Made by a program: the position numbers and the translations under genes
Shown here: one piece after another, positions 60,701 to 64,000 of the stretch
Layout: each line of letters starts with the position of its first letter
Numbering within the stretch: position 1 is the first letter of the stretch
Assembly (NCBI GenBank): GCA_004194705.1
Contig: SADC01001005.1
Coordinates: 372,001-436,000, forward strand
Source: Ditylenchus dipsaci
Taxonomy: Eukaryota > Nematoda > Chromadorea > Rhabditida > Anguinidae
Direction: 5' to 3'
DNA: 64,000 bases
Notes under the pieces: generated by a model
Told to the model about the DNA's origin: nothing
Database searches by the model: none
Seen by the model: only the letters and a program-made list of their open reading frames with translations

Positions 60701-61159
60701 GACTATCCGAGTCGACAACCCCAGCACTGAGTATCGTGAAGACAAGACTGGATATGAAACTTAGGTATCTTGCAACAAAAGTTCAACTTGACGAGGTAAA
60801 AGTAAATGTATGACTGTCGAAATTTGAATTTGATGGGAGATTTACATACTTTGACGAGAGATTCAAGTATCTGCGCCTACGAGAGCACACAAAATTACTG
60901 CGAAAACAGTGCGAGCGAGTGCAATAATCATGTTCACCACTTGAACCTATGTATTATGCACAAAAAATCCACTTGAAGGGTGAAAATAGAATCGAGGGGG
61001 TAAAAAATTTGAAATTCAGGGAAGAAAATTTAAATTTGGGGGTTGATTTACACATTTTGGGGGGTGATTTACACATTTTACGCAAAATTCAAATTTGGGG
61101 GACAAAAAATAAATTTGGGGGTGATTTACACATTTTGAGGGGTGTTTTCACCTACAGCC
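57710..61159 (+). mobile_element. Complete autonomous MULE (Mutator-like) DNA transposon
   Basis: Ends GGCTAAAATTGAAAACACCC (left) and, reverse-complemented, GGCTGTAGGTGAAAACACCC (right). Terminal inverted repeats 57710-58135 and 60733-61159 (426 and 427 bp) are closely matched throughout. Target duplication tatatactc at 57701-57709 and 61160-61168. The single internal gene fills the space between the repeats. Near-identity of the arms suggests recent activity. Confidence 0.92.
58154..60474 (+). CDS. MULE transposase with SWIM zinc finger
   Basis: Exons: 58154-58384, 58435-58575, 58628-58775, 58840-59036, 59093-59267, 59314-59484, 59546-60113 and 60165-60474; introns 46-64 bp. The first intron begins gcgtg or needs one extra G, so its exact donor is uncertain. 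N-terminus MPRGPALIWTNVVICYNKEE, then a FAR1/WRKY-like zinc region (CEAKMRI ... GTHDHVCL). DDE core: LDGTYKLMTLNYPLLVAGFS (D1), LIADGATQIT (D2), CREVFPDAKRGMCYAHV, and NNGLEGTNKMIK (E). SWIM finger: CCTCPIGIKDELCKHT. All three catalytic acids and the CxC...CxH ligands are present, so the protein may be functional. An optional 48-bp in-frame intron could exist at 59839-59886. Confidence 0.88.
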
Positions 61160-61578
61160 TATATACTCTCGTATTTTCGAATTTGGAAAACGGTTTATCT
61201 CGAAAAGATTTCTATTGGCGAAAAAGTAATTCGAAAATGGTAGAATTCGCGAAAAATTAAATCGAAAATAGTAGTTTTCGCGAAATATCATTTCGAAAAT
61301 GGTATTTTTCGCGAAATATTTTTTGAAATTACTTTGTTTGTGCAAAAATCACTGCAGAATATTGCGGTTTCGGCAAAAATCATTTGAGGTGAATACATCT
61401 GGGATGAGTAACCTCAGGTAAGGTGATATCCACCTGACTGGCCTGAAATATAATTTTTTCAAAACGTTTTGACTATATAGAGAGCAAAAATGGAAGTTAC
61501 AGATGATTCTCTGCAAGTTCTGTTGCTTTGCCTGATTGCTCCTCAGTTTCCCTTCTTCTGCTCTGATTATCAACAAAG

Positions 61579-61896
61579 ATGTTGCTTCTGGTGCTTCTTG
61601 TGGTTGCTGCTATCGCCTCTCTCGTTTTTACCAAGGTTTGTTATTCATCAGTTGGTCCCGGTTTTTATTTTATGTTTTTGGCTCAGAATGCGGCTGTCAA
61701 GGAAGATGCTGGACTGACCGTCCAAGAAGAAAGGTGTCTACGCTAGCTCTACTCTCGCCGGTTGCAGAGACGCCAGAATCAGTGCTTCTACCGCTACTGC
61801 TAAGGTATTTGATTGTTGCTAAGTTCCTGTTGATTTCCTCTTGTTTTGCAGATATCGCTGGGGCTGACTGAATGCGAGTCGTGTTGGATGACATGA
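61579..61896 (+). CDS. Candidate small secreted protein inside a foldback element
   Basis: Exons 61579-61635, 61687-61804 and 61852-61896 with 51- and 47-bp introns and good splice sites. Exon 1 codes a signal-peptide-like MLLLVLLVVAAIASLVFTK. Exon 2 begins NAAVKEDAGLTVQEER. After a one-base frame break near 61734 it continues VYASSTLAGCRDARISASTA, and exon 3 ends ISLGLTECESCWMT. About 73 residues with a few cysteines. AATAAA lies at 62005. No family recognised. Introns, signal peptide and poly(A) signal together support a real gene, either captured by or native to the element. Confidence 0.45.
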
Positions 61897-62035
61897 CGAC
61901 AGGAACGCCTCAAATCGTTGCCTGCTGAAGATGGCCAGAAAGTGAACAAGATTACAGTCTCATTGTCTAGACTTTTCTATGTAATGATTGTATGTGTCTT
62001 CTGAAATAAATCTGGTGCTCAAAAATTCATCTTTA

Positions 62036-62216
62036 TACAGTCGAGTCTCGATTTAACGTACCCCCAATTTAACGTCCCCTTCGATTTAACGTACCCCTAG
62101 GTCGGTCCCTCCAATAATAAACTCCGTCAAATTTACCCCCGATATAACGTACCCCTCGATTTAACGTACCCCTAGGGCCGGTCCCCAGGGGTACGTTAAA
62201 TCGAGACTCAACTGTA
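62036..62216. repeat. TA-MITE (CAGTCGAGTCTCGATTTAACG ends), copy 2
   Basis: Almost identical to 39752-39933, including ccaataataaactccgtcaa and the ggtccccaggggtacg core. Inserted 26 bases after the AATAAA of the peptide gene. Confidence 0.85.
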
Positions 62217-62894
62217 TGCTTATAAGATCGAGATCGTTTTGAAATTTCGCGAAATTTCGAGGTTTGAAAATAGATATCTCAGTGGTAGCTATATGTGATT
62301 TTTGTACTTTTGTAGTGCGACGCCTTAGCATTCACAAAAAAGCCTGGCAAAGTTTACGACATGATTAGTTTTGCAAGTAAACTTTGACTGTCCTATATGT
62401 TTTCTCTGGTTTTTAAAATTCTAAAAAGGTCAACCTGAAGTAGAATGTATGCAACTATGTAAAAAAGCGAAAAGCAAAAAAGTGGATTTCCCGCCCACCG
62501 CCGAAAATACAAGACTTCTTAATAAAAAAATTCAAATGGATCTTTTCGCGAGTTCTACTATTTCCGAAATACTTTTTTCCGAATTCTACCGTTTTCATAA
62601 TTTTTTTTTCGCGAATTCCACCGTTTTCCAATTGGCATTTCGAGACAAATACCACTTTCGAAATGCATTTTTCGAATATACACATTTGCCAATCTTCACA
62701 CTTTCCAAACATTCTTTTTGCGAGTCCAACTCTTTTCGAAATATACCATTTTCGAAAAACAACTTTACGAATTATTATACAGCCAAATTATATAGACAGT
62801 CCATAAGTGAAGCTTTTTCGTCACAAGACAAATTTCTATTTGACAGTGGATTTTATATCCAAACTTTCCGGGTAACCAAATAAATGTAAAACTG

Positions 62895-63005
62895 GGCAGG
62901 AGTAGCTTGCGACAATTTAAATTGCGACAATTCATATTGCAACAATTCAAGTTGCGACAAATCCAAATTGCGACAATTCAAATTGCGACAATTCAAATTG
63001 GGCAA
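62895..63005 (+). repeat. Array of AATTGCGACAATTCA units
   Basis: About seven copies of a 15-bp unit (aattgcgacaattcaaattg). Same unit as the 30046-31104 foldback arms. Confidence 0.75.
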
Positions 63006-63017
63006 AGCTTTTCCTTG

Positions 63018-63310
63018 CTGTTAAAAGACTTCTTTTTGCTCCCAAAGGACTTTTTTTGCTGCTAATTTTTTTTGCTGCAAAAAGACTTTTTTTTGCGCCA
63101 AAAAGACTTTTTTTGCTGCAAAAAGACTTTTTTTTGCTCCCAAAGGACTTTTTTTGCCGCTAATTTTGTCTGCTGCAAAAAGACTTTTTTTTGCTCCAAG
63201 GAGACTTTTTTTTGCTGCAAAAAGACTTTTCGTGCTGCAAAAAGACTTTTTTTTGCTGCTAAAATACTTTTTTTTGCTGCTAAAATACTTTTTTTGCTGC
63301 AAATATTCTT
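63018..63310 (+). repeat. Array of GACTTTTTTTTGCTGCAAAAA units
   Basis: About 13 degenerate copies of a 19-21 bp unit in direct orientation, with extra tgctgctaa variants. Long overlapping open frames here are a by-product of the repeat, not genes. Confidence 0.8.
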
Positions 63311-64000
63311 TTGTTTCACATGCCTTCTTTGCAGCATTTTCCACTAGAAATATCAATAATTATACATATTTTGCGGTCAATTTGTCCACAAAACTTTTAT
63401 TATTTCTTAGGAACGAATAAACCATGCTATTCAACCCAAAATTGTGTGCTGAAAACAGTTTGTTGAGACCAAAATCCTGTTTTGACTACCTAGAATCTTT
63501 AATACCCTGGGTTATTTATTTAAAAAAACAGTACCCACTTTAAGGTAGTCGCGACATATGCACTTGGACGGGGAGGGGGGGCGGACTTTATATTGATTTG
63601 AGAAAAGTGTTTAAACATCTGCTAAGTAACTTTTTTACGCTCAGAATGATTTAAAGCTATTTTCTGACACCTTCCTAAATGAAAAATCAATTTTTTGGAA
63701 AAAAATTCAACCAAAATTTAAGTTTTTATTTAATTTTTGCCCCCGAAATGCATAAGTACCAGGTAGTCGACCTTAAAATTAAGGGAATCATTCAGATTGA
63801 GGATGTATATAATTATATCATGCCTAGAGCAGTGCCTTGAGTGATTTAGTGTGTATGAAAAGTCGGTTTTTGCCGCGAAATTTTTAGGCGGTACTTAAGT
63901 TGTTCAGCCGGACCCCACCTGGAGAATAAGGAACTACCTAGGTTTCAAAAGTGTGATTAATTGATCTGTGGACGAATTGACGTGTGGACGAATTGGCGAA
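63311..64000. other. No gene seen
   Basis: AT-rich with a G-rich patch at 63569-63583. tgtggacgaattg repeats twice at 63968-63996, possibly the start of another array beyond the window. Confidence 0.4.

Larger units (their letters stand above)
57696..62784. mobile_element. GGCTGTATA foldback element carrying a peptide gene, split by a MULE
   Basis: Flanked by an exact 9-bp repeat aaattatat (57687-57695 and 62785-62793). Left end GGCTGTATATACTC is cut after 14 bases by the MULE at 57710-61159 and resumes TCGTATTTTCG at 61169. Right end, reverse-complemented, is GGCTGTATAATAATTCG. Arms (61169-61330 and 62540-62784) are inverted arrays around ttcgaaaatggtagaattcg. Between them lie a three-exon candidate gene (61579-61896) and a TA-MITE (62036-62216). 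Confidence 0.85.

Noticed and set aside
63021..63356. Long open frames rich in Lys/Phe (KKVFLQQKK, KRLFFAAK) on both strands
   Set aside because: They follow the 19-21 bp tandem unit in all frames. No start context, splice sites or domain; repeat by-product.
1..64000. CRISPR array or bacterial operon organisation
   Set aside because: The tandem arrays lack unique spacers between identical repeats and no cas genes occur; spliced genes show a eukaryotic genome.

Overview
This is an AT-rich eukaryotic window from a small-genome animal. The host genes are metazoan (lethal(2) giant larvae, a vasa-type DEAD-box helicase, ribosomal protein S29, BCKDHA, Golgin A7, mitochondrial prolyl-tRNA synthetase), and most introns are only about 35-60 bp, with GT-AG ends and poly-pyrimidine acceptors. 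I cannot name the phylum. Very short introns together with heavy foldback-transposon load would suit several small invertebrate lineages.

Layout. 1-1946 (-): N-terminal two thirds of a vasa-like helicase, cut by the window edge. 2.4-7.3 kb: nested palindromic repeats, two orphan exons and a long-TIR foldback element holding a MULE-type transposase remnant. 7.9-8.5 kb (-): small basic protein gene. 8.7-12.5 kb: hAT-type MITE, tRNA-like foldback, tandem-armed foldback, GGTGGT array. 12.7-14.3 kb (-): F-box/LRR gene. 15.6-26 kb: almost only mobile-element remnants. 26.25-47.8 kb (-): one lgl gene stretched to about 21.5 kb by transposon-filled introns. It hosts RPS29 (+), BCKDHA (+) and a small gene (-) inside its introns. 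48.6-52.4 kb (+): Golgin A7, head-to-head with lgl. 53.5-55.3 kb (+): mitochondrial prolyl-tRNA synthetase. 57.7-62.8 kb: a foldback element carrying a putative secreted-peptide gene, interrupted in its left tip by a complete MULE transposon (transposase with DDE residues and SWIM finger, 426/427-bp TIRs, 9-bp target duplication). 62.9-64 kb: tandem arrays and no gene.

The main signal is the repeat landscape. Many unrelated foldback elements share one architecture: long inverted arms made of short degenerate tandem units around a unique centre, with 8-9 bp target duplications that can be read directly. Several end in GGCTGTA, like the intact MULE. I infer one non-autonomous swarm driven by MULE-type transposase. 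A second layer consists of TA-flanked palindromic MITEs and of hAT-type MITEs with exact 8-bp duplications.

Caution: several otherwise well-conserved genes show single-base frame breaks, mostly one missing base in or near a short homopolymer. This looks more like consensus error than simultaneous pseudogenisation, so exon phases and frames are given with that reservation.
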